Notes under the pieces: model-generated
What the model saw: the letters and a program-made list of their open reading frames with translations, nothing else
Told to the model about the DNA's origin: nothing
Database searches by the model: none
Made by a program: the position numbers and the translations under genes
Assembly: GCA_013361975.1 (NCBI GenBank)
Contig: JABFXB010000534.1
Span: forward strand, 1-19,046
DNA from: Dermatophilaceae bacterium
GTDB taxonomy: Bacteria; Actinomycetota; Actinomycetes; Actinomycetales; Dermatophilaceae
Direction: 5' to 3'
Length of the DNA stretch: 19,046 bases
Part shown: in pieces, positions 1 to 6,505 of the stretch
Position numbering within the stretch: position 1 is the stretch's first letter
Layout of the letters: the number at the start of each line of letters is the position of its first letter

Positions 1-1
1 C

Positions 2-619
2 GTCGCCTTCGTGCTCATCGTGGTCGAGCCGCTGTGGCGTGTCGTGCGTCTCGCGGTGACCCTCGTGCACGAGCTCGGGCACGCCGTCGTCGGGATGCTC
101 GTCGGCCGGCAGTTCACGGGTTTCGTGCTCCGCGGCGACATGTCGGGGCACGCCGTGACCCGGGGCCCCGTCCGCGGCCCCGGCCGGGTCGCGTCGACGT
201 GGGCGGGCTACCCGATGCCGGCGCTGCTCGGTGCCGGGATGGTCTGGGCGGCCGGCCGCGGCTGGTCGGCGCCCCTCGTGACCGCCGGACTCGCCGTCCT
301 GCTCCTCGCGCTGGTGCGGGTGCGCTCGGCGCTGACGGTGGTCGTCATGCTCGTGGCCGTCGGCGGGTCGGCGGCGCTGTGGTGGTGGCGCGACGACGCG
401 CTCCAGCCACAGGTGCTCGTCGGGCTCGGCGTGGTGCTGCTCGTCGGCGCCTGGCGCCATCTCGGTGCGGTGCTCAAGGACCGCAGCCGCGGCAGCGACC
501 CGGGCGTGCTGGCCTCGCTGACGCGCCTGCCCCGCCCGGTCTGGAACGGCTCGTTCGTGGTCGTGTGCGCCTTCGCGACGTGGGTCGTCGTCACCGAGCT
601 CGTCCAGACCCTCGCATGA
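2..619 (+). CDS. M50-family (site-2-protease-like) membrane metallopeptidase, 5' end outside window
   Basis: Probable membrane-embedded zinc metallopeptidase of the M50B-like group. The frame is open to the window edge. A GTG at 11 could serve as a start, but relatives I recall carry a few dozen more N-terminal residues, so I treat the gene as 5'-partial. Near the N-terminus it shows the zinc motif HELGH (HExxH) followed by AVVGMLVGRQ, then a glycine-rich stretch and four or more hydrophobic segments (AGYPMPALLGAGMVWAAG, LAVLLLALVRV, VVVMLVAVGG, VLVGLGVVLLVGAW, FVVVCAFATWVVV). About 205 residues are visible. The gene runs convergently into the Lon-domain gene with a strong hairpin between them. 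The substrate is unknown; the family label is fairly safe and the physiological role is not. Confidence 0.8.
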   Translation, partial: VAFVLIVVEPLWRVVRLAVTLVHELGHAVVGMLVGRQFTGFVLRGDMSGHAVTRGPVRGPGRVASTWAGYPMPALLGAGMVWAAGRGWSAPLVTAGLAVLLLALVRVRSALTVVVMLVAVGGSAALWWWRDDALQPQVLVGLGVVLLVGAWRHLGAVLKDRSRGSDPGVLASLTRLPRPVWNGSFVVVCAFATWVVVTELVQTLA

Positions 620-627
620 CTCTCGAC

Positions 628-667
628 AACTGGGCACTCGACGGCGACTCTCGTCGAGTGCCCAGTT
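628..667. terminator. bidirectional terminator hairpin between convergent genes
   Basis: Perfect 16-bp inverted repeat: AACTGGGCACTCGACG at 628-643 and its complement at 652-667, with an 8-nt loop (GCGACTCT). It sits 9 nt after the stop of the metallopeptidase gene and 18 nt beyond the stop of the convergent Lon-domain gene, so it can end transcripts from both sides. There is no long T tract, as is usual in high-GC actinobacteria. The loop contains the 12-mer CGACTCTCGTCG, which also forms the loop of the tRNA-Leu terminator at 15069-15106. Confidence 0.85.
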
Positions 668-685
668 CCCGACGGGAGCGCCGCG

Positions 686-1345
686 TCAGTTGAGGCCGAA
701 GGGTGGAAGCGCAGGCGGGGCGACGGCGCCGAGCGTGGCCGCGAACTCGCTCTCGCGTCGCACCAGCTGCAGGCCCAGCCGCAGCCGCGACGCCGTGTCG
801 GTGCACTCGAGGAGGCGCTGCCGGTCGGCCACGTCGAGGCTGACGGTGTCGGGCACGGCATACGCCAGCACGCGTGGGTCGTCGGGCAGCTCGGCCGGCT
901 CGGGCTCCTTGCCGAGGGCCGCGGCGAACGCCGTGAGCTCGGTGCGTAGCGCGGCGGCGAGCGCGTCGAGCTTCGTGGCGTCGCCGTCCGACTCGGTCAG
1001 CCACGTGACCCGCGCGGTCGAGTACGGGGTGCCTGCGGTGTCGTCGACACCGTCGAGGCGGAACCGGTCGATGCCCTCGGAGACGATGAAGAAACGGTCA
1101 CCCTCCAGGGCGGCGGCCTGCGTGAGCAGCGCCCCACACCCGACCGGGTGGAGGGCCTTGACCGCGTCGTCGCCGACCTCGAAGCCCTCCCGGATCGCGA
1201 CGACGCCGAAGACCGGGGGCCGCTCGTCCTGACCGTCGAGCAGGTCGTGGAGCAGCTGGACGTAGCGCGGTTCGAAGATCTGCAGCGGGAGCTTCGCCCC
1301 CGGCATGAGCACCGTGGACAGCGGGAAGAGCGGCAGGGTCGCCAT
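686..1345 (-). CDS. LON peptidase substrate-binding domain protein
   Basis: Stand-alone protein of 219 aa built on the N-terminal substrate-binding domain of Lon, without the AAA or protease domains. The family start is clear: LPLFPLSTVLMPGAKLPLQI followed by FEPRY, then the FGVVAIREGFEVG and VGCGALLTQ segments and the FRLDGVDD turn. A helical C-terminal part (PDTVSLDVADRQRLLE) matches the usual helical bundle. It probably recognises damaged or specific protein substrates; no catalytic residues are expected. The ATG at 1345 is preceded by GAGAGGA on the minus strand. Only 26 nt separate it from the upstream kinase gene on the same strand, so the two are probably cotranscribed. Confidence 0.9.
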   Translation of the reverse strand: MATLPLFPLSTVLMPGAKLPLQIFEPRYVQLLHDLLDGQDERPPVFGVVAIREGFEVGDDAVKALHPVGCGALLTQAAALEGDRFFIVSEGIDRFRLDGVDDTAGTPYSTARVTWLTESDGDATKLDALAAALRTELTAFAAALGKEPEPAELPDDPRVLAYAVPDTVSLDVADRQRLLECTDTASRLRLGLQLVRRESEFAATLGAVAPPALPPFGLN

Positions 1346-1371
1346 CTGCCCATCCTCTCGCGTGCAGGCCG

Positions 1372-2439
1372 TCAGGCCCCGCGGGCGGTGTCCTCGCGCT
1401 GGGACGGCAGGGGCGTCGACGTCGGCGTGGGCATCGCCCGGGTCGGTTCGAGCCCGTCGTCGGCCTCGTCGCCCACGCCGGGCAGGGGACCAGACACGCC
1501 CGCAGCGCGTTCGGCGCCGGTCGTCTGGCCGACCTCCTCGGCGAGCTCTTCGACGTTCTCGATGAGGTCGGCAGGGGAGCCGTTGATGGCGGTGGCGAGC
1601 CCCAGCGCGAGGCCCCGCAGCTCCTGGTCACCCAGCCCGAGGCGTACGGCGACGGCGGCCGCGTTCACGGGCCGCTGCTCGGGGTCCTTCTCGAGACACT
1701 CGGTGATGAGGACGCGAAGATCCTCCGGCACGGTGTCGGGCAGCGGCGGGGGCGCCTCGTTGACGTGGCTCAGGGCCGTCGCGATCGGCGTGCCCCGGTC
1801 GAAGGGCCGCTGTCCGACGAGCATCTCGTGAGCGACGACACCGAGCGCGTAGAGGTCGCTGGCACCCGTTGCCGCGTGGCCCAGGGCCTGCTCGGGGCTG
1901 ATGTAGTTGGGCGTGCCGAGCATCTCGCCGTGCTGGGTGTGGCCGGAGGCGTCGAGCGCGCGGGCGATGCCGAAGTCGGTGAGCTTCACCAGGCCGTCCT
2001 CGCGGACCATGATGTTCGCCGGCTTGATGTCGCGGTGCACCACGCGGGCCTCGTGCGCCACCCCGAGCGCGAGCGCAGCCTGGCCCATGATCGAGCGCAC
2101 CTCGTGCGGCGGGAGGGGCCCCCGCTTGCTGAGGATCGCCGAGAGTGGCTCGCCCTCGACGAGCTCCATCACGAGGAAGGCGAGGCCGTCGTCCTCGCCG
2201 TAGTCGAACACGGTCGCGATGTTGGTGTGCATCAGGGCCGCGGAGTGCACGGCCTCGTCGCGGAACCGCAGGGCGAAGAGCCGCTCGTGGTCAGCGTCGG
2301 GACGCATGATCTTCACCGCTACTTGGCGCTCGAGCACCTCGTCGGTGCCACGCCACACGTCGGCCATGCCACCCGAGGCGATGCGGCTCTCGAGGCGGTA
2401 GCGGTCGCCGAGGACGAAGCCTTCCTGGAGACGGTTCAT
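1372..2439 (-). CDS. Hanks-type Ser/Thr protein kinase
   Basis: Eukaryotic-like Ser/Thr kinase of 355 aa. Visible motifs in order: glycine loop ASGGMADVW, VAVKIM with the ATP-binding lysine, HRDIKPANIM catalytic loop, DFGIARA metal-binding loop, GTPNYISPEQA activation segment and DLYALGVVAHEML. The domain fills residues ~10-270. The C-terminal ~85 residues are Pro/Thr/Glu-rich, with a predicted helix (ADLIENVEELAEEVG) and no transmembrane segment or PASTA repeats, so it should be cytosolic, unlike PknB. I chose the ATG at 2439, just before MNRLQEGFVLGDRY, because AGGTG lies 9 nt upstream and the in-frame codons before it have weak third-position GC. An ATG at 2514 would add 25 residues. Autophosphorylation sites and targets cannot be read from sequence; the FHA proteins at the far end of the window are possible partners by analogy only. 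Confidence 0.92.
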   Translation of the reverse strand: MNRLQEGFVLGDRYRLESRIASGGMADVWRGTDEVLERQVAVKIMRPDADHERLFALRFRDEAVHSAALMHTNIATVFDYGEDDGLAFLVMELVEGEPLSAILSKRGPLPPHEVRSIMGQAALALGVAHEARVVHRDIKPANIMVREDGLVKLTDFGIARALDASGHTQHGEMLGTPNYISPEQALGHAATGASDLYALGVVAHEMLVGQRPFDRGTPIATALSHVNEAPPPLPDTVPEDLRVLITECLEKDPEQRPVNAAAVAVRLGLGDQELRGLALGLATAINGSPADLIENVEELAEEVGQTTGAERAAGVSGPLPGVGDEADDGLEPTRAMPTPTSTPLPSQREDTARGA

Positions 2440-2789
2440 GTCAGGGGGCACCTGGGCCTTTCGGACGGAAGGTGCGCGTCGTGTGACATCTGAGAGGCCT
2501 TCGTCAGCGGTCATGGTACGGGACTGGGCGCTCGGATCGAGCATTCGTCGACCAGTCTTGGGAATGGTCCCTGTCGTGGCCGGCCCCCCGGGCCACGGCT
2601 CCCGCCTACATACCCCTGTCCCGCCGTGGCGAACCACGCAAGGGGACCATGTTTCGCTCGGTTCGCGCACCGGCCCGTGGGGGTGGCAGCGTGGCTCGAC
2701 CAGTCCTCGCTGCCGCGCGCTCGCGACGCGGCCCGGCGGCACACAGGAGCCGTATGCCGTCGGGCCGTTGGGTGATGCGTCGTGACGGG
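2440..2789. other. intergenic stretch upstream of the kinase gene
   Basis: 350 nt between the kinase start and the end of the exported-protein gene (both minus strand). It should hold the kinase promoter, but I could not place -35/-10 boxes with confidence. A 7-bp inverted repeat, CGTGGCC (2575-2581) with GGCCACG (2591-2597), could be a terminator for the upstream gene, though it lies ~190 nt past the stop. Open frames crossing this stretch show no recognisable protein and are typical GC-rich shadows. Confidence 0.5.
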
Positions 2790-3206
2790 TCAGGCGGGTC
2801 GGGCGGGCCGACGCCGGCTCACGGCGACGAGGGCCACGCCGCCGGCGATCACCGCCGCGGTCGCCGCGCCGATGCCGATCACCGGGACGTTGGTCGGCTG
2901 AGCGAGCGGGACGGGGAGCTTCGGCGCGGCGGGAGCAGCCGGCCCGGTCGGGGGCTCCGCGGTGTTGGCCGACCCGGCCCCGCTCTGCTTCGGGACCTGC
3001 CCGGGGTCGCGGCACTCGACGATCGTGCCGCCGCCCACGTAGACGCAGTCCGACCTGGCGGACGGCAGCGGGTTGGGGCTCGGCTCGGGGGGCCGCTGGG
3101 CGAGCGCGGGGCCGGCCAGGGCGAGCGAGAGCACCGCGGAGGCACCCAACGCGGCCGCGGAACGGCGACCCGAGCGCGAGGAAGAGGTGGAGGACTGACT
3201 GGACAT
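2790..3206 (-). CDS. small exported protein with C-terminal membrane anchor (unknown function)
   Basis: 138-aa protein not assignable to a named family. The N-terminus is a long Ser/Arg-rich n-region followed by a hydrophobic core (AAALGASAVLSLALAG) and a likely signal peptidase I site after residue 36 (ALA-Q). The mature part is Pro/Ala-rich and contains one Cys pair in DCVYVGGGTIVECRD, about 11 residues apart, which could form a disulphide. Residues ~108-130 form a second hydrophobic segment (VIGIGAATAAVIAGGVALVAV) ending in RRRPARPA, a stop-transfer topology like that of cell-surface anchors, but no LPxTG or LAxTG sortase motif is present. The ATG at 3206 has a good AAGGGAG site 6-7 nt upstream. 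A much longer in-frame opening exists but lacks signal and coding character. Role unknown; envelope location inferred. Confidence 0.72.
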   Translation of the reverse strand: MSSQSSTSSSRSGRRSAAALGASAVLSLALAGPALAQRPPEPSPNPLPSARSDCVYVGGGTIVECRDPGQVPKQSGAGSANTAEPPTGPAAPAAPKLPVPLAQPTNVPVIGIGAATAAVIAGGVALVAVSRRRPARPA

Positions 3207-3366
3207 GTGGCGCTCCCTTCTGGGTGGAGAGTGGTCCCGCCTCGGTCGCGCCTGACCGTGATCCCATCCCCCTGGTGCCGCGCCCTCGGGAAGGTCCTTC
3301 GGGCTCCGGCCGGTGGTGATCGAGCGGGTGACAGGCAGAGAACCGGGTCGGCGGCGCAGATACCGA

Positions 3367-3387
3367 TTCGCCTCACCGACAGGCGAA
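3367..3387. repeat. 7-bp perfect hairpin upstream of the exported-protein gene
   Basis: TTCGCCT (3367-3373) pairs with AGGCGAA (3381-3387) around a 7-nt loop. It lies ~160 nt upstream of the start of the minus-strand exported-protein gene, so it may be an operator or a 5'-leader element. Function not determinable. Confidence 0.4.
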
Positions 3388-3513
3388 CTCGCGGGTTTTC
3401 CGCAGGACATCCCCGGGCAACGTGGACCATGCGGACCGCGCTGGTCGCGCGGCTGGTCGCGCCGGAGCTGTCGGGAAACGCGATCGCGCCCGACCAGAGG
3501 GCCGGAGGCGCAG

Positions 3514-3547
3514 AGAGGGCCCCGACCTCGTGAGGTCCGGGCCCTCT
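3514..3547 (-). terminator. terminator-like hairpin next to the tRNA-Leu fragment
   Basis: 15-bp stem with a single C-C mismatch: AGAGGGCCCCGACCT at 3514-3528 and AGGTCCGGGCCCTCT at 3533-3547, loop CGTG. On the minus strand it begins 10 nt after the 3' end of the tRNA-Leu fragment, the position expected of a tRNA terminator. It is therefore a candidate for the original terminator of tRNA-Leu before the proposed insertion. It can also fold on the plus strand. Confidence 0.6.
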
Positions 3548-3554
3548 TCACCAC

Positions 3555-3575
3555 GCGTGCGCGAGGGGGATTTGA
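3555..3575 (-). repeat. tRNA-Leu 3'-end fragment, candidate attachment-site repeat (att, distal end)
   Basis: Plus-strand GCGTGCGCGAGGGGGATTTGA matches 15132-15153 (3' end of tRNA-Leu plus three flanking bases) except for one missing G in a G run. Both copies have the same orientation, so they are direct repeats ~11.6 kb apart. The fragment keeps the acceptor strand and part of the T arm; the bases inside it no longer form a T stem, so it is not a functional tRNA. Integrases of the tyrosine recombinase family commonly use tRNA 3' ends and leave exactly such a partial copy at the far end of the element. Confidence 0.65.
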
Positions 3576-4111
3576 CGGTGCAGGACTGGGGGAAACCCCA
3601 CCAGGACCGCTGCCGCGGGGCTGGCCGCCGGAGGCCTGCTCGTCCTCGACTGTCCCGGCCTGCTGCATCAGCGCATGGAGGTCGACCGGCCGGGCCGGCT
3701 TCGGCCCGCGACGACGCGGAACTCGTTCGTGCCCATGCGGGCACCGTAAGCATCGGCGCGGACACCGGCGATCACAACCGTTACGCCGCCGCGCCTCAGC
3801 CCACCCGCGCATCTACTCCGGCGTGAGCTCGGGCTTCGGCGGGGCCAACTCATGCCGACGCCCGAGTTTTCGTTGTCGCGGATCCCGACGTAGGCGTCAT
3901 CTTCGGCCGCCGTCAGACTTGCCATCGGGCGCCACGCGGGCCCGTCTGCGACAAACCTCCAGGTCCGTCACGTCCGACGGCTGTGCGGCAACCGCCCGTA
4001 CCCCTGGCACTGGGGGCGCAGATCGCCGCGGGCACGCCGGAAAGCCACACGGGTTCACCGTCGTCCCGCCTGAGGACGAGGAACGTTTGGCTGCGATAGC
4101 CCGAGTCAGGA

Positions 4112-4127
4112 CGCCGCCGGGGCGGCG
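4112..4127 (-). terminator. possible terminator of the sugar operon
   Basis: CGCCGC (4112-4117), loop CGGG, GCGGCG (4122-4127), a 6-bp all-GC hairpin starting 7 nt after the aldo/keto reductase stop codon. It is short and has no T tract; position is the main support. Confidence 0.4.
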
Positions 4128-4134
4128 CCGAGGC

Positions 4135-5157
4135 TCAGCCGATGACGCGGTGGCGCTGGGCGATGCCGGCGGGGCCGTAGGGGTAGTCGTCCATGCGGGG
4201 GGCGCTGACCTCGCTTAAGCGGGAAAGCTGGTCTGCCGTCAGGTCGAGGTCGGCGGCGGCGAGGTTGTCGGTGAGCTGCTCGACGGTGCGGGCACCGAGG
4301 ATCACCGACGTGACCGCCGGCTGCGCCGCGACCCAGGCGAGGGCGACCGCTGCGGAGGTGACGCCCTGCTCCTTCGCGACCTCGGCCACGGCGTCGATGA
4401 CCGCCCAGGTGCGCTCGTCCGAGTTGCGGGGGCCGTAGGCCTCCATCCCGCGCTCCGGGTCTTCGCCGAGGCGCGAGGCTCCGGTCGGGGTGGTGTTGCG
4501 CTGGTACTTGCCGGTGAGCCACCCGCCCGCGAGGGGCGACCAGGGCAGTAGGCCGAGTCCGCCATCCAGACAGGCCGGCACGACCTCGTGCTCGATGTCG
4601 CGAACGAGGAGGTTGTACTGCGGCTGCAACGTCACCGGCGGCGCCCAGCCGTGCTCACGGGCCGTGTGCACGGCCTTGGTGACCTGGTAACCGAGATAGT
4701 TGGAGAAGCCGTAGTAGCCGATCTTGCCCGCTGCAACGGCGTCGTCGAGGAAGCGCAGGGTCTCCTCGAGCGGCGTGACGGCGTCCCACGCGTGCATCTG
4801 GTACAGGTCAATGTGCTCGACCCCGAGCCGGGTCAGCGACGCGTCGAGCGCCTGACGGAGGTGGCGTCGTGAGAGACCGACATCGTTGCGACCCTCGCCC
4901 ATCGGGAAGCGGCCCTTCGTCGCCACGACCATCTGCGCCGCGTCCTCGGGGTGGGACCTCAGCCACCGGCCGATGATCTCCTCGGAGACGCCAGTGCTGT
5001 AGACGTCCGCCGTGTCGAGGAAGGTCCCTCCAGCCTCCGCGAAGGCCTCGAGGATAGACCCGGAGGCCTCCTCATCAGCCTCCGCACCAAAGGTCATCGT
5101 GCCGAGGCACTGGGTGGAGACGATGGTGCCGCTGGTGCCAAGAGTGGCGTATCGCAT
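4135..5157 (-). CDS. aldo/keto reductase
   Basis: NADPH-dependent aldo/keto reductase of 340 aa, full length for the single-domain TIM-barrel family. The catalytic tetrad is visible: D48 in FLDTADVY, Y53, K81 in VVATKGRF and H122 in YQMHAWD. The cofactor-binding C-terminus carries VTSVILGARTVEQL. It resembles the YajO/YghZ/Tas-like branch acting on small aldehydes or sugars. It is the last gene of the minus-strand operon, 49 nt after the AGE-family gene, with its own strong AAGGAG site before the ATG at 5157. In this context it may reduce a ketose or aldehyde produced from the imported glycan, but the substrate cannot be read from sequence. Confidence 0.9.
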   Translation of the reverse strand: MRYATLGTSGTIVSTQCLGTMTFGAEADEEASGSILEAFAEAGGTFLDTADVYSTGVSEEIIGRWLRSHPEDAAQMVVATKGRFPMGEGRNDVGLSRRHLRQALDASLTRLGVEHIDLYQMHAWDAVTPLEETLRFLDDAVAAGKIGYYGFSNYLGYQVTKAVHTAREHGWAPPVTLQPQYNLLVRDIEHEVVPACLDGGLGLLPWSPLAGGWLTGKYQRNTTPTGASRLGEDPERGMEAYGPRNSDERTWAVIDAVAEVAKEQGVTSAAVALAWVAAQPAVTSVILGARTVEQLTDNLAAADLDLTADQLSRLSEVSAPRMDDYPYGPAGIAQRHRVIG

Positions 5158-5206
5158 GAATGCTCCTTAATCGGATGAGCGTCGATCCGGTGTGTTCGGG
5201 TCTGGG

Positions 5207-6505
5207 TCAGAGCCATTTCGCGTGCCGAACGGCGACCGCCAGGGCCGGCGCCAGAGGCAGCCGAGGGACGAGCGTGGCGCCGACAGCGTGGTAGAGGTCA
5301 GCCTTGCCGGGCCACACGGTGTCGGTGGGCACGTTGCGCTCGTCGAGCTGGTGGTGCCAGGAACCGTGCTCGTCGTCGATGAGCGCCAGACGGACGTGGT
5401 CCCACCACGTGGCGTAGTGGTCCGCGTAGGTCTGCCGTCCGGTGCGTTGGTGCAGCGCCGCCGCTGTGGCTGTGGCCTCGGCGGCCACCCAGTGCATGCG
5501 GTGGCGCACGACCGGGGTGCCGCTCCAGTCCGTGGTGTAGACGAAGCCCGGGTTGCCGTCGACGTCCCAGCCATCGGCCACCGCACGGTCGAAGAGCAAC
5601 TCGGCGCCCCGGAGCAGCGTCGGCGACGCGACGTCCCCAGCGGCGAGCGCGGCGGCCTCACCGTGCAGCATGAGGCGGGCCCATTCGAGCCCGTGACCGA
5701 CCGTCGCCCCGTAGGGCTTGAACGGGTCGTCGCGTCGGTCGGCGTGGTGCTCGAGCTGCACCTGCCACGTGTCGTCGAAGTGCTCCGGGACGCGCCAGTT
5801 GTTGTCGGCGGCCCAGGCCGCGACGCGGTCGAGGATGCCGAGTGCCCGCGCGCGGCAGGTCGCAGCCGTGTCATTGTCTCCGAGCACGTGGGCCAGCACG
5901 TCGGAGGCGGCGAGCATCGCCTCGGTCGAGTGCATCGCGGCGTTGATGCCGCGGTAGCCGTCGAGCTGCTCGAAGCCGGTGTCCCAGAGGTCAACGGGCA
6001 GCTGCGCCTGCGCGTCCCAGAAGCGGGTGTCGTAGACGGCGAGTGCGTCGCGCAGGAGCTGCGCGGCGCCGGGGCGCCCCGCCGCGGTCGCCGTCGAGGC
6101 GGCGAGCACGACGAACGCGTGGTCGTAGCACGCCTTGCCGGCCGCGGGGCGGCCAGCGGCGTCGAGCGAGGGATACCAGCCACCGTGCTCCGGGTCGCGC
6201 AAGGGGCCGGTGAGGCCGGCCAGTGCGGCGTCCGCGACGGGTCCGCTCCCCGGCAACCCGAGGAGCGCGCCGAGCGAGTAGACGTGCACCATGCGCGCCG
6301 TGATCCACGTGTGCAGGCCCCGCTCAGGAGCCGGGCGGCCCCGCTCGTCGAGCCACCACGCGCCCCCGCCCGGCGCCGCGCACTGCGCGCCGAAGGCGAG
6401 CAGGTCCTTACAGTGGTCGTCGAGCCAGGCGCGGTGCGTGGGCTGGCCGAACCACGGCACGGCCGCGCCCCCCACCGCGTCGGTCGCAGCCACCGCGTCC
6501 GTCAC
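5207..6505 (-). CDS. AGE-family epimerase/isomerase, candidate mannose isomerase
   Basis: 432-aa (alpha/alpha)6-barrel protein of the N-acylglucosamine 2-epimerase / YihS / mannose isomerase family. Conserved features: WWLDERGRP, HTWITARMVHVYSLG (arginine at ~71), RGINAAMHSTEAM (His192), VGHGLEWARLM (His271), HRMHWVAAEA (His338), GSWHHQLDE (His384/385) and WPGKADLYHA. The family interconverts C2 epimers or aldose and ketose by proton transfer from paired histidines. Next to a GH38 mannosidase, D-mannose to D-fructose isomerisation is the likeliest reaction (inference). The GTG start at 6505 overlaps the mannosidase stop by 4 nt (GTGA), indicating translational coupling. Other AGE activities, such as cellobiose 2-epimerase, are less likely here. 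Confidence 0.88.
   Translation of the reverse strand: MTDAVAATDAVGGAAVPWFGQPTHRAWLDDHCKDLLAFGAQCAAPGGGAWWLDERGRPAPERGLHTWITARMVHVYSLGALLGLPGSGPVADAALAGLTGPLRDPEHGGWYPSLDAAGRPAAGKACYDHAFVVLAASTATAAGRPGAAQLLRDALAVYDTRFWDAQAQLPVDLWDTGFEQLDGYRGINAAMHSTEAMLAASDVLAHVLGDNDTAATCRARALGILDRVAAWAADNNWRVPEHFDDTWQVQLEHHADRRDDPFKPYGATVGHGLEWARLMLHGEAAALAAGDVASPTLLRGAELLFDRAVADGWDVDGNPGFVYTTDWSGTPVVRHRMHWVAAEATATAAALHQRTGRQTYADHYATWWDHVRLALIDDEHGSWHHQLDERNVPTDTVWPGKADLYHAVGATLVPRLPLAPALAVAVRHAKWL

Larger units (their letters stand above)
3207..4134. other. gene-poor region, probable island edge
   Basis: About 930 nt without a supportable gene. The right half (3577-4134) lies just inside the proposed att repeat. 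It has long GC-driven open frames in several phases, but none shows a family motif, a convincing start with RBS or consistent coding character. Short minus-strand pieces such as TVVIAGVRADAYGARMG near 3730-3790 look protein-like but are broken by stops, so decayed coding sequence is possible. The left half contains the hairpins and tRNA fragment listed separately and the upstream region of the exported-protein gene. Confidence 0.5.

Noticed and set aside
2440..3267. Long in-frame upstream extension of the kinase open frame (276 extra codons)
   Set aside because: It reads as Arg/Pro/Ala-rich GC-driven sequence, covers the exported-protein gene in another frame, and the kinase domain starts normally a few residues after the ATG at 2439.
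3207..3480. Possible cyclic-di-AMP (ydaO-type) riboswitch upstream of the exported-protein gene
   Set aside because: A few short phrases looked suggestive (CCGACAGCT, GGATGGGATCAC), but they are in the wrong order and the conserved core could not be assembled.
3207..3812. In-frame upstream extension of the exported-protein open frame
   Set aside because: The signal peptide and strong RBS lie at 3206; the upstream part is basic low-complexity sequence that crosses the tRNA fragment and hairpin.
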